Part shown: one piece after another, positions 25,205-33,759 of the stretch
Layout of the letters: each line of letters opens with the position of its first letter
Position numbering within the stretch: the stretch's first letter is position 1
The notes under the pieces: model-generated
The model's input: only the letters and a program-made list of their open reading frames with translations
Told to the model about the DNA's origin: nothing
The model's database searches: none
Assembly: GCF_000260795.1 (NCBI RefSeq)
Contig: NZ_AJGU01000017.1
Span: 1 to 50,268 of the forward strand
Reading direction: 5' to 3'
From: Treponema sp. JC4
Lineage (GTDB): Bacteria > Spirochaetota > Spirochaetia > Treponematales > Treponemataceae
DNA: 50,268 nucleotides
Made by a program: the position numbers and the translations under genes

Positions 25205-25441
25205 TTATGCGGCAGTTTTTGAAGATTCAAAATCAATGACAGAAAACTGTTGCATTTGTTTTTTTGCTAAGGCAATAATGTTTTCCAGTTGTTTTACAAC
25301 ATCTCCGGTAAAGTGGATTTCATCACAAACTTCACATTTGTAACAGGGAATATTTCTGATTACAAGTACTCCATTTCCAAGTTCAATTGCCTCTGTTGTT
25401 GTGCTTTTATATGTTTCGTTTCCGCATCTAATACATTTCAT
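25205..25441 (-). CDS. YgiT-type zinc-finger protein, antitoxin-like
   Basis: The 78-residue product begins MKCIRCGNETYKSTTT and has a second pair in CYKCEVCDEIHFTG, giving the CxxC-CxxC zinc knuckle of YgiT/MqsA N-termini. The tail DVVKQLENIIALAKKQMQQ matches the family's helical end. There is no separate HTH domain, unlike full MqsA. Its ATG overlaps the stop of the DUF4258 gene (ATGA), typical of toxin-antitoxin pairs. Confidence 0.82.
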   Translation of the reverse strand: MKCIRCGNETYKSTTTEAIELGNGVLVIRNIPCYKCEVCDEIHFTGDVVKQLENIIALAKKQMQQFSVIDFESSKTAA

Positions 25442-25758
25442 TTTTTAGCCTCCTTTCGAGTCTTAAAATCTGCTTCCCATTTATCCTTTTGTGGGATATA
25501 AGCAGTTATCAAATATATTTTGTCTTCGTTCATGCTTACAACGATATGAATGTACGTATCCTGAACAGATAATCCTAATATAAGACAACTTGGAAAAGGA
25601 AAATCATCAGGATATTGTTCAATAATATCGCCGTTATTTATTGCATTCATTACATCATCAATTGTAATGCCCCGTTCATTTAATCGTAATTGTCCATGCA
25701 GAGTTATGATAATGTTTTCACTTTTGTTGATTTTTCTAAAATCTTCAATTGTGTACAA
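25438..25758 (-). CDS. DUF4258 protein, toxin-like
   Basis: The 106-residue product resembles DUF4258: ITLHGQLRLNERGITIDDVMNAI, NNGDIIEQYPDD and then SCLILGLS followed by IHIVVSMNEDKIYLITAY. These small proteins are often paired with YgiT-type zinc fingers and regarded as MqsR/RelE-like toxins, although activity is mostly unproven. The start is a TTG at 25756-25758, supported by AAGGAG 6 nt upstream. It is first of a three-gene minus-strand unit. Confidence 0.8.
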   Translation of the reverse strand: MYTIEDFRKINKSENIIITLHGQLRLNERGITIDDVMNAINNGDIIEQYPDDFPFPSCLILGLSVQDTYIHIVVSMNEDKIYLITAYIPQKDKWEADFKTRKEAKK

Positions 25759-25845
25759 TGAATACTCCTTATTTTATTGCATTCATTTTAACACATTGTT
25801 TTAGGATTTTAAAATAATAAATTTAATTGAACAAAGGAAGAAAGT

Positions 25846-26163
25846 CTATTCGTTTTTGATAACCGAACAAAGCTTTATATTTTCTTTTACTACTTCTGTT
25901 AGTGATGAGATTAATTTTTCTTGAAGGGAATTGGTATCAATTAATAAAAGGCTTTGTTTATCAAACAGATCAAGAGTATCTACGTTTAGGGCATTAGCTA
26001 TCTTTTCAAGCATTTGGAGTGACGGAAAGTTTTTACCAACTTCGATTAACGCAATGTAATTTGGTGCGGTTCCAGCTTTTTCTGCTAAGGCTGCCTGAGA
26101 TAATCCTTCTTTTTTGCGAAAAAGTTTCATGTTTGAAGCAAGACATTTTTGTAAATTATTCAT
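25846..26163 (-). CDS. XRE-family transcriptional regulator
   Basis: The 105-residue product has a lambda-repressor-type HTH in residues 10-65: LFRKKEGLSQAALAEKAGTAPNYIALIEVGKNFPSLQMLEKIANAL. A short helical C-terminus follows (SLQEKLISSLTEVVKENIKL), probably for dimerisation. It lies 87 nt upstream of the DUF4258 gene on the same strand and is divergent from the lipoprotein gene, so it may control either. Confidence 0.88.
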   Translation of the reverse strand: MNNLQKCLASNMKLFRKKEGLSQAALAEKAGTAPNYIALIEVGKNFPSLQMLEKIANALNVDTLDLFDKQSLLLIDTNSLQEKLISSLTEVVKENIKLCSVIKNE

Positions 26164-26307
26164 CTGCTTTTTATTACCTATGCATTAACTATACTTTTAA
26201 ATATTTTTATATAACTAACAGATATTGACAATAAAACAATAGGTATGCGAAAATTAAAATATACTTAAATATCAGTTATGTAAATTTTTATTTGTTTGGG
26301 GGTATCT

Positions 26308-27636
26308 ATGAATTTTAAAATGAATTATTTATTCAGAGTATTTATTTTGGTTCTGTTTGTATCGTGTGCAAATGGATCTTCAGATTCTGGCAGTCAATCC
26401 TCTAATTATGAGCGACAAAATCTAGCAAATTTTCATGTTGCAAACTGGTCAAAATACACAGCAATAGGTGCTGGCATAGAAAAACATTCTTCTTCCCGTG
26501 CTGTAATTTCTATAGAGCCTGTTTCTCGACTTGTTGGTATAACAGAAGATGGAATATATGAAACTGTAACCTTTAATGATGAAGAAGGAAATCTTGTTGA
26601 ACAAAAAATGAATCTTGCCGGATTTAAAGCTTTTAAAAAATTTACTTTTATTGCTTTTTCTTTTGAAGATGTTAAAGAAATTGGTGCATTTAATAACAGA
26701 GGACCTAATACTCCAGATTATGTTTTGTATAATCCGACAGGTAAGATTTATTCATTGGATATGTTTGAAGATATAAATTTATTTACACACAGTGTTTATG
26801 ATGAAAGTGAAAATGAATTTTTCTTTTATGGTAGAACAAAGAATGATAATAGTAGTGAATCATGGATATATGAATTATCTGTGGAGAATGAAAAATTAGC
26901 CGTAAGAAAACGTATTGATACTGAAAAGATAAATGGTTGGCGTATGCTTGCTGCTGATCGATTCGGAAATTTATATTCATATACGAATAATTGGGATTTT
27001 TTTAATTATATTTTAACAAAAGAAGGAGAGTTGAAAACTCTAGATGGTGGTTTTTATAAGGGAATGAATAATATAGTTTATGAATTGCAGATGAATGAAT
27101 GGAATCATCCTGAGGGGTATAAGTCAAATTGGATTAATAATGAAGGCATTTTAGAACCTGCAAGTTTTATACCTGAAAATTATTTTTATAATGGTATTTC
27201 ATATACTGATGCAGAAACTTATAAAACCAGAATCTTAAAAAAAGAAAACTATTCTTATTATGTTGATTGGCCAACTGAGGGAATGAAAATTATTGAAATC
27301 GCTTTTTTGGATGATGAAGGAATAAGTTATAGTTATAAAGAAGTTTTATTACCTTTTGCCACAGGCACATACTTAGTTGCTAATGAAAGGCTCTATTTTT
27401 TGGACAATGATAAAATATTTTATGTTGATATAAAAAAAATGGATGGTGTAAAGCATACTATAACCTCTGCTTATTTCTTTAAAACTATTACTGCAGATAA
27501 ACTTGGAAATATATATTTTACAGGAGTGGATTCAAAATTAAATGATATTACAGGAAAAATAGATATAAGCGATAATGTTGAGGTAACCACAACTGAAACT
27601 TCATTTGAAATCATTTATTTAAATCCTGTTAATTAA
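26308..27636 (+). CDS. AT-rich predicted lipoprotein, unknown function
   Basis: From the ATG at 26308 the product has 442 residues. A short hydrophobic signal ends in LFVSC, a plausible lipobox, followed by a Ser/Gly linker. The rest holds propeller-like repeats such as DRFGNLYSYTNN and DKLGNIYFTGVD and is otherwise unrecognised. The coding sequence is visibly richer in A and T than its neighbours (many AAT, TAT, TTA, AAA codons), which suggests foreign origin or weak expression. GGGGGT lies 4-5 nt before the ATG. An in-frame TTG (26296) overlaps that site and is rejected. Confidence 0.78.
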   Translation: MNFKMNYLFRVFILVLFVSCANGSSDSGSQSSNYERQNLANFHVANWSKYTAIGAGIEKHSSSRAVISIEPVSRLVGITEDGIYETVTFNDEEGNLVEQKMNLAGFKAFKKFTFIAFSFEDVKEIGAFNNRGPNTPDYVLYNPTGKIYSLDMFEDINLFTHSVYDESENEFFFYGRTKNDNSSESWIYELSVENEKLAVRKRIDTEKINGWRMLAADRFGNLYSYTNNWDFFNYILTKEGELKTLDGGFYKGMNNIVYELQMNEWNHPEGYKSNWINNEGILEPASFIPENYFYNGISYTDAETYKTRILKKENYSYYVDWPTEGMKIIEIAFLDDEGISYSYKEVLLPFATGTYLVANERLYFLDNDKIFYVDIKKMDGVKHTITSAYFFKTITADKLGNIYFTGVDSKLNDITGKIDISDNVEVTTTETSFEIIYLNPVN

Positions 27637-27675
27637 ACTTCAAACTAGAAAAGCAGGCGTTGCGGGCGGCGTCTG

Positions 27676-27713
27676 AGCCCGCAGAGAGGGTAGCGGAAGA
27701 CCGCTTGCGGGCT
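27676..27713. repeat. nested hairpin downstream of the lipoprotein gene
   Basis: AGCCCGC (27676-27682) pairs with GCGGGCT (27707-27713), enclosing GCGG-AAGA-CCGC (27693-27704). It is GC-rich in an AT-rich setting and resembles the hairpin elements at 214-334. Confidence 0.55.
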
Positions 27714-27719
27714 GAAGCG

Positions 27720-27746
27720 AGGGAGAGTCTTCTCCCTCCTTTTTTA
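27720..27746 (+). terminator. terminator after the lipoprotein gene
   Basis: AGGGAGA (27720-27726), GTCT loop, TCTCCCT (27731-27737), then CC and a T-run. Confidence 0.8.
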
Positions 27747-27789
27747 TTATTATTTAAGATATTCACTTTTATTAAAGACGCGTTTTCAT

Positions 27790-27795
27790 TATAAT
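27790..27795 (+). promoter_or_regulatory. -10 box of argH
   Basis: Consensus TATAAT ending 8 nt before the ATG at 27804. The transcript would begin at or just before that ATG. No good -35 box and no ribosome site are visible. Confidence 0.5.
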
Positions 27796-27803
27796 TTATA
27801 TAT

Positions 27804-29219
27804 ATGACTCAGCACGGAACAATGACTAAGGATAACCATGCTGCTTTGTGGCATGGACGTTTTGAAGAGGGGCCGGACGCACAGGCGGTGGCTTTTGAGA
27901 CTTCCATTCATGTTGATGAGCGGATGGCCTTTGATGATATTCGCGGAAGTATTGCACATGCAAAAATGCTTGCTCATGTCGGGCTGATTTCAAAAGATGA
28001 GGCTGACCAGATTGTAAGCGGACTTGAAGGCATTAAGGCAGATTTAGAAAGCGGAAAACTTTCTGTTGATTATTCTGCGGAAGATATTCATTCCTTTATT
28101 GAAGCAACTCTTACAGACCGCATTGGTGAGGCCGGCAAAAAGGTTCACACAGGACGCAGCCGTAACGATCAGATTGCCCTTGATGAGCGACTTTATTTGC
28201 GCCGTACAATCCCGGAAATTCAGAATGCGCTTCTTACTTTAATTGATGCGCTGACACAGATTGCTTCTCAGCATAAAAATTCTCTTATTCCGGGTTTTAC
28301 TCACATGCAGCATGCCCAGCCGGTAACTCTTGCTCATCACGTTTGTGCCTGGAGCTGGATGCTGGTTCGTGACTGGCAGCGTCTGGAAGATTCCCTTAAA
28401 CGAATCTGCATTTCTCCAATTGGTTCCTGCGCTTTAGCTGGCAGCGGACTTCCGCTTGACCGCGCTTTTGAAGCAGAGCAGCTTGGTTTTGACAAGGTTA
28501 CTCAGAACTCTCTTGATTCAGTTTCTGACCGCGACTACTGTATTGAAACAGCTTCTAATTTGAGCCTTATTCAGATGCACCTTAGCCGCTTTTGCGAGGA
28601 AGTGGTACTCTGGTCTACCGTTGAGTTTGGCTTTATTGATTTGAGCGAAAAATGGTCTACGGGCTCTTCAATCATGCCGCAGAAAAAAAATCCTGATTTT
28701 GCAGAATTAATCCGCGGACGTACAGGAAAGGTTTACGGTGATTTATTTGCCCTTATGACTATGATGAAGGCGCTTCCTTTGGCTTATGACCGCGACATGC
28801 AGGAAGATAAGGAACCGCTTTTTGATTCAATTGATACTGTTCTTTCTTGTATTAAGGTCTTTACCTACATGATTTCTACTGCAAAGTGGAATACCAAGGT
28901 AATGGCTGATGCATGCGAAGGCGGCTTCCTGAATGCAACAGATGTTGCAGACTATCTTGTTCGTAAGGGAATGCCATTCAGAACTGCTCACGGAGTTTCT
29001 GCCCGTGCGGTTCGCATTGCAATTGAAAAAAACTGCCGTCTGGAAGATCTTCCGATTGCAACCTATAAAGAATGTTCAGAACTTATTGATGAGGATATTT
29101 ATTCTTTCATCACTTCTAAGGCTTGTGTTGAGGCCCGTAAAACAATCGGCGGTCCTAGCGCAGAGAGGGTAGAAGTGCAGATTTCTGAACTGAAAGAATT
29201 TATTAAAAATGTAAAATAA
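27804..29219 (+). CDS. argH: argininosuccinate lyase
   Basis: Splits argininosuccinate into arginine and fumarate, the last step of arginine synthesis. The 471-residue product carries HTGRSRNDQ, THMQHAQPVT and the family signature GSSIMPQKKNPD (287-298) with the catalytic serine. WHGRF near residue 16 and the N-terminal layout fit ArgH. Either the ATG at 27804 (leaderless from the TATAAT box) or the one at 27822 could start it. No argG is nearby. A polar amino acid transporter follows 34 nt later, suggesting arginine-related supply. Confidence 0.95.
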   Translation: MTQHGTMTKDNHAALWHGRFEEGPDAQAVAFETSIHVDERMAFDDIRGSIAHAKMLAHVGLISKDEADQIVSGLEGIKADLESGKLSVDYSAEDIHSFIEATLTDRIGEAGKKVHTGRSRNDQIALDERLYLRRTIPEIQNALLTLIDALTQIASQHKNSLIPGFTHMQHAQPVTLAHHVCAWSWMLVRDWQRLEDSLKRICISPIGSCALAGSGLPLDRAFEAEQLGFDKVTQNSLDSVSDRDYCIETASNLSLIQMHLSRFCEEVVLWSTVEFGFIDLSEKWSTGSSIMPQKKNPDFAELIRGRTGKVYGDLFALMTMMKALPLAYDRDMQEDKEPLFDSIDTVLSCIKVFTYMISTAKWNTKVMADACEGGFLNATDVADYLVRKGMPFRTAHGVSARAVRIAIEKNCRLEDLPIATYKECSELIDEDIYSFITSKACVEARKTIGGPSAERVEVQISELKEFIKNVK

Positions 29220-29253
29220 GCGTGTAAACGCGAAAAAAAATAGAGGTGGATTT

Positions 29254-30057
29254 ATGAAAAAAATTACTGGTCTTGTACTTGCATGTGCAGCTGTACTCAG
29301 TCTTGCAGGATGTAAAAAAAAGGTTTCTAATGGAAATGCTGTTGACGCTTTGAAAGCACGCGGAACTTTTGTTCTTGGTCTTGATGACTCTTTCCCTCCG
29401 CTTGGCTTCCGCGATAATGATACAAACGAAATTACAGGTTATGATATTGACCTTGCTAAAGAAGTTGCAAAACGTCTTGGCGTAGAATTTAAAGCTCAGC
29501 CTATTGACTGGGATGCTAAGGAAATGGAGCTTGAAACTGGTAAAATTGACTGTATCTGGAACGGCTTTACAATCACAGAAGAAAGAAAGGCTGCTTTGAG
29601 CTTTACAGAAGCTTACCTCAATAACGAGCAGGTGCTTGTAGTTCGCGCAGACAGCGGAATTAAATCTCTTGAAGATATGAAAGGAAAAATTCTTGGTCTT
29701 CAGAGCGGTTCAAGTGCACAGGAAGCTGTAGATGACAATCCTTCTTTTGCAGCTCTTATTGGAAAAACAATTTTCTTCAAAGATAATATCACAGCTTTGA
29801 ATGACCTGGACATCGGCGGTATTGATGCTGTTGTAATGGACAGTGTTGTGGCTAACTATTCTATTGCTCAGACTAAAAAGCCTTTTGTTGTAGTTGAACA
29901 GGCACTTGCAAACGAAGGTTACGGTGTTGGTTTCAGAAAGAATGAACCAGAACTTCGTGACAAGGTTTGGGAAATCCTTAAAGAAATGACTGCTGACGGA
30001 ACTGTTGCTGCTATTTCTAACAAATGGTTTGGTAAAAACATTTCTGTAATCAAATAA
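29254..30057 (+). CDS. amino acid ABC transporter substrate-binding lipoprotein
   Basis: Binds polar amino acids at the cell surface or periplasm for import. The 267-residue product has a signal peptide with lipobox LSLAGC (Cys22), then an SBP_bac_3 fold: GTFVLGLDDSFPPLGFRD, ITGYDIDLAKEVAKRLGVE, DCIWNGFTITEERKAALSFT and VGFRKNEPELRDKVWEIL. AGAGGTGG precedes the ATG. It is followed by permease and ATPase genes, a complete importer. Substrate is not determinable from sequence alone. Linkage to argH hints at arginine, ornithine or citrulline. Confidence 0.92.
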   Translation: MKKITGLVLACAAVLSLAGCKKKVSNGNAVDALKARGTFVLGLDDSFPPLGFRDNDTNEITGYDIDLAKEVAKRLGVEFKAQPIDWDAKEMELETGKIDCIWNGFTITEERKAALSFTEAYLNNEQVLVVRADSGIKSLEDMKGKILGLQSGSSAQEAVDDNPSFAALIGKTIFFKDNITALNDLDIGGIDAVVMDSVVANYSIAQTKKPFVVVEQALANEGYGVGFRKNEPELRDKVWEILKEMTADGTVAAISNKWFGKNISVIK

Positions 30058-30074
30058 AAATTCTGGTTGGTCTG

Positions 30075-30752
30075 ATGTCTCCTAAATATGTTAAAATGCT
30101 TTATGCGATGTTTGACGGATCTCTTACATCGCTTGAAGTATTCTTTCTTACACTGATTTTTTCAATTCCTCTGGCTCTGCCTATTGCTTTGGGCAGAATG
30201 AGTAAAGATAAGGTTCTTTCTGCAATCGTAAATGTTTTCCTTCTGATAATTCGCGGAACCCCGCTTATGCTTCAGCTTCTGGTTGTTTACTTTGGACCGG
30301 GACTCTTCGTGCGCTGGCTTGTTTCTAAGGGATACGACGTTTCTTTCAGATGGGACAGATTTACGGCGGCTATTATCGCTCTTAGCGTAAACTACGCTGC
30401 CTACTTTGCAGAAATCTATCGTGGTGGAATTGAATCTATTCCAAAAGGCCAGTATGAAGCGGCAAAGGTTTTAGGCTATACCCGTGCCCAGACTTTTTTC
30501 CGCATCGTTTTGCCTCAGCTGATTAAACGCATTGTTCCTGCAATGGGTAACGAAGTTATCACCCTTGTAAAGGACACAGCCCTTGTCAGCGTAATTGGTG
30601 TAAGTGAACTTTTGATGGTTGCAAAGGAGCGTCAGGGCGCATTATTCTCTTTTGTGCCTCTTTTTATTGCCGGTCTTTTCTACTTTATTATGAACTGGTT
30701 TGTTTCTTTTGCCTTTGCGCGTCTTGAAAAGAAACTCAGTTATTATAACTGA
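30075..30752 (+). CDS. amino acid ABC transporter permease
   Basis: Membrane channel subunit of the His/Glu/Gln/Arg/opine family. The 225-residue product has about five helices, the family [16 protein letters not shown] segment, and the EAA loop [22 protein letters not shown] that contacts the ATPase. It starts 17 nt after the binding protein gene and precedes the ATPase by 38 nt. Confidence 0.93.
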   Translation: MSPKYVKMLYAMFDGSLTSLEVFFLTLIFSIPLALPIALGRMSKDKVLSAIVNVFLLIIRGTPLMLQLLVVYFGPGLFVRWLVSKGYDVSFRWDRFTAAIIALSVNYAAYFAEIYRGGIESIPKGQYEAAKVLGYTRAQTFFRIVLPQLIKRIVPAMGNEVITLVKDTALVSVIGVSELLMVAKERQGALFSFVPLFIAGLFYFIMNWFVSFAFARLEKKLSYYN

Positions 30753-30790
30753 TAAAGAAGGCTGGCAGAAAAACTAAAAAGGGGCGTAAA

Positions 30791-31549
30791 ATGGAAAATC
30801 AGGAAATTATAAAAGTAGAAAATCTAAAAAAATCCTTTGGTGAAAATGAAATCATTAAAGGTATTTCTTTTTCTGTAAAAAAAGGCGAAGTTCTTGGAAT
30901 TATCGGACCTTCTGGAAGCGGAAAGTCTACAATTCTCCGCTGTATTTCCCAGCTGGAAAATGTTAGCGGCGGAAGTATTAGCATTTGCGGACTTCCTCTT
31001 GTAAGCGACGGCACCTATTCAGATAAAAAACTCCGCCATGAAATCACCTTAAAAAGCGGACTTGTATTCCAGAACTTTAATCTTTTTCCTCATTATTCAG
31101 TTTTGCAGAATGTTATGGAGCCTCAGATCCGCGTTCTAAAAAGAAGTAAACAGGAAGCAAAAGATAAGGCTGTTGAAATCCTTGAACGCATTGGGCTTGG
31201 ACATCGTCTCAATAATTACCCATGTGAACTTTCCGGCGGTCAGCAGCAGCGGGTTTCTATTGCCCGAGCCCTTGCCATGGAGCCTCAGGTGCTTCTTTTT
31301 GATGAGCCTACTTCTGCCCTTGACCCTGAGCTTACCGGCGAAATCTTAGCCGTAATTAAGGAGCTTGCTGCGGAAAAAATGACTATGGTTGTAGTTACCC
31401 ACGAAATGGCATTTGCCCGTGATATTTCTACCGAAATTATTTTCATGGACGGCGGTCTTATTGTAGAGCAGGGTAAACCTGAAGATGTAATCAATAATCC
31501 TAAAACTGAGCGTACAAAGGCCTTCCTTTCCCGCTTCAGTAACGTATAA
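30791..31549 (+). CDS. amino acid ABC transporter ATP-binding protein
   Basis: Energises the importer. The 252-residue product has Walker [10 protein letters not shown], the Q-loop [12 protein letters not shown], signature LSGGQQQR, Walker [15 protein letters not shown] and the H-loop VVTHEMAFA, in GlnQ/HisP-type order. GGGGC lies just upstream of the ATG. It is the last gene of the transporter operon. I see no clear terminator before the next gene. Confidence 0.95.
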   Translation: MENQEIIKVENLKKSFGENEIIKGISFSVKKGEVLGIIGPSGSGKSTILRCISQLENVSGGSISICGLPLVSDGTYSDKKLRHEITLKSGLVFQNFNLFPHYSVLQNVMEPQIRVLKRSKQEAKDKAVEILERIGLGHRLNNYPCELSGGQQQRVSIARALAMEPQVLLFDEPTSALDPELTGEILAVIKELAAEKMTMVVVTHEMAFARDISTEIIFMDGGLIVEQGKPEDVINNPKTERTKAFLSRFSNV

Positions 31550-31623
31550 CTTAAAATTATTTTCCAAAGTACTTTAAGCATGATATCATTTTAAAATAAT
31601 TAAAAATCTATGCTGGAGTACTT

Positions 31624-32892
31624 ATGCTTACTTCTTACGTTATCTACGCGCTGTGTGTCCTTTTACTTATCTGGGGCGGAAAATTTGCCGGCTTCAAAAA
31701 AAATCAATTTCATGAAGATTCCTCTTCACTTGAAGTAACAAAAGCTTTGAGGGGATTTGCCGCAATTGGTGTAATCATTCATCATATTTCACTTGAACAG
31801 GCCTTTCAAAAAGCCAACGGAAGCGGTATTCCTGGGGAACTCTCCTTGTTTTTAAATGCAGGCTACCGCTGTGTTGCAATTTTCTTTTTCTGCTCGGGCT
31901 ACGGGCTAATCAAAAGTTTACAACTGAAACCTGATTACCTTAAATCTTTTATGAGGAAACGCGTCGTAAACTCCATGATTATTCCCTATTATGTGAGTAT
32001 TGTCATTTACGCTCTTTTCCGATTTGCAATGGGAGAAAGACTGGCTCTTCCGGTCTGGCTCTTAAATTTTTCCGGTTTTACCATGATGAATAATTATGCC
32101 TGGTATCCGGTTGTTGCCGTAATTGTTTACATTACTTTCTACCTGACCTTTAGCCGTATAAAAAATCAGAAGGTCTGCTTTACCATAATGGCAGCCGTAA
32201 TTCTTCTTATGGGAGTAATTTTTTGCCTGAACGGTCATTTTGTCTGGTGGACAGGTGAGAAAAACTGGTGGCTGGACTGGAATAATGAACTTCATAAAAA
32301 GTGGTGGTCTGGTCATAATTTGTGGTGGTTTTCCGGCGAATGGTGGGTAAATTCTGTACCGGCTCTTTTAGTTGGAATGCTTTATGCCCGCTTTGAAAAA
32401 GAAATCCGCAACTGGTTTCAAAAACTTTACTGGCTGAAGCTTTTCTGTGTTCTTGTCCTTATGCTGGGCTTTTACCTTCTTACAGGCTTTGCCCTTACAA
32501 AATTCGGTTACTGGACTGAATACAGCGGACAGGGTGAGGGAACCTTAAATAAACTGATTACTTATTTTCTACAGATTCCAGAATCTATGTGGCTTTGTGT
32601 AACGCTCTTTGTAATCATGCAGAAATATTATGTTATTAACCCTGTTGCAAAATTCTTTGGAAATCTTTCTTTTGAAACTTACATGATGAATTTGATTGCA
32701 ATTACAGTCTGCAGAGTGCTTTTATACACAAAAGAAACTTATAAAATGCAGTTTGGAATGCTGCCTTATTACTGGGCAGGCAGAATAAATCTTCTTCTTT
32801 ATGCTGCCTGTGTTTTTGCCCTTTCGGTAATACTTGGTATAACTTACAGAATTATTTATAGAAAGTTTTACTTTAAGGAAAAGACTTTGTAA
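31624..32892 (+). CDS. acyltransferase 3 family membrane protein
   Basis: Such proteins O-acylate surface sugars or lipids. The 422-residue product has about ten helices, with ALRGFAAIGVIIHHISLEQAF early on (the R...HH motif of acyltransferase 3), and FFFCSGYGLIKSL after it. A loop at residues 208-241 is extraordinarily rich in tryptophan (11 of 34). The C-terminal helices are standard. GGAG lies 7 nt before the ATG. The gene stands alone and ends 19 nt before the convergent FecR-like gene. Confidence 0.85.
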   Translation: MLTSYVIYALCVLLLIWGGKFAGFKKNQFHEDSSSLEVTKALRGFAAIGVIIHHISLEQAFQKANGSGIPGELSLFLNAGYRCVAIFFFCSGYGLIKSLQLKPDYLKSFMRKRVVNSMIIPYYVSIVIYALFRFAMGERLALPVWLLNFSGFTMMNNYAWYPVVAVIVYITFYLTFSRIKNQKVCFTIMAAVILLMGVIFCLNGHFVWWTGEKNWWLDWNNELHKKWWSGHNLWWFSGEWWVNSVPALLVGMLYARFEKEIRNWFQKLYWLKLFCVLVLMLGFYLLTGFALTKFGYWTEYSGQGEGTLNKLITYFLQIPESMWLCVTLFVIMQKYYVINPVAKFFGNLSFETYMMNLIAITVCRVLLYTKETYKMQFGMLPYYWAGRINLLLYAACVFALSVILGITYRIIYRKFYFKEKTL

Positions 32893-32911
32893 TTCTGTAA
32901 GCTTTAATGGA

Positions 32912-33736
32912 TTAATGCTTGAAAATCGGAATAATAATTACAGTTCCGCTTGTTGCCTGGTCTTTACCAGAATCAGAGGTTGTAGTTCCTGCCGCTGCAG
33001 AAAGTGCTGCTAGACCGTTTTCGCTTACTGAATCTCCTGTTGCTGCTGTATATCCGCCGACAGAAGTATTATTTGTAACCATGCTTACCTGAGTTGAAAC
33101 AACGCGGCCTGAAAATTCATCAGTTTCTGTTGACTGTCCTTCGTAAACAGGAACTCCGCCGCTTTCTCCACTTACGTTTGCAGTTGATGAAAAAATACTT
33201 GTTGCCCGCTTTAGTGGAAGGGTAGCGGTAACAGTATCATCAGGCGCTACTTCTGCAGTAGTTGATGTTGATTTTGTAGTTGCAACCATTCCTTCATCAC
33301 TTTCTACAAGACCTGTTGCGGCATAAACTGTTGGAATTGTACCTCGTACAGAAGCGGTAGAAACAGGAGAGCGGATTTTAAAATCCATTCGTTTGTTTTC
33401 AGAATGTTTTACATTTGCAGTAAGTTTTCCTGTATCAATAAAGAGAGAGGTCTGCTCTTTTACTTCATTTTCTGCAAGTTTTTCTACCGTCATTCGGGTT
33501 AATGCCCCAAGTGTAACTACAGACTCTTTTATTGATAAAACTGCCTGCGAGTTAAAGCCGGTAGAAATGATATCTCCTCTAGAGAGAGTTTCTCCTTCTG
33601 CCAGAGCTTTCCAGCTTTCTCCTTTTAGAACTTCAACTTTTCCTGTAATTGAAATAACCTTTGCTGTCATAGCCTGTGCTGAAAGTGAAAAGGCAAGTCC
33701 TGTTGAAATAATTAATAATGTTAATAATTTTTTCAT
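32912..33736 (-). CDS. exported FecR-domain protein
   Basis: The 274-residue product has a signal peptide (cleavage after AQA near residue 22), then a FecR-type domain at about 25-140: VISITGKVEVLKGESWKALAEGETLSRGDIISTG, AVLSIKESVVTLG and IDTGKLTANV, with the closing RSPVSTASVRGT. The C-terminal half is Thr/Ser/Gly-rich and low in complexity. It is last of three exported proteins on the minus strand, which together diverge from a CHASE2 cyclase. FecR-type proteins near CHASE2 cyclases are a recurring arrangement. The role is probably envelope sensing or scaffolding. Confidence 0.85.
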   Translation of the reverse strand: MKKLLTLLIISTGLAFSLSAQAMTAKVISITGKVEVLKGESWKALAEGETLSRGDIISTGFNSQAVLSIKESVVTLGALTRMTVEKLAENEVKEQTSLFIDTGKLTANVKHSENKRMDFKIRSPVSTASVRGTIPTVYAATGLVESDEGMVATTKSTSTTAEVAPDDTVTATLPLKRATSIFSSTANVSGESGGVPVYEGQSTETDEFSGRVVSTQVSMVTNNTSVGGYTAATGDSVSENGLAALSAAAGTTTSDSGKDQATSGTVIIIPIFKH

Positions 33737-33759
33737 AATTTCCTCTCTTATGTAATTTA

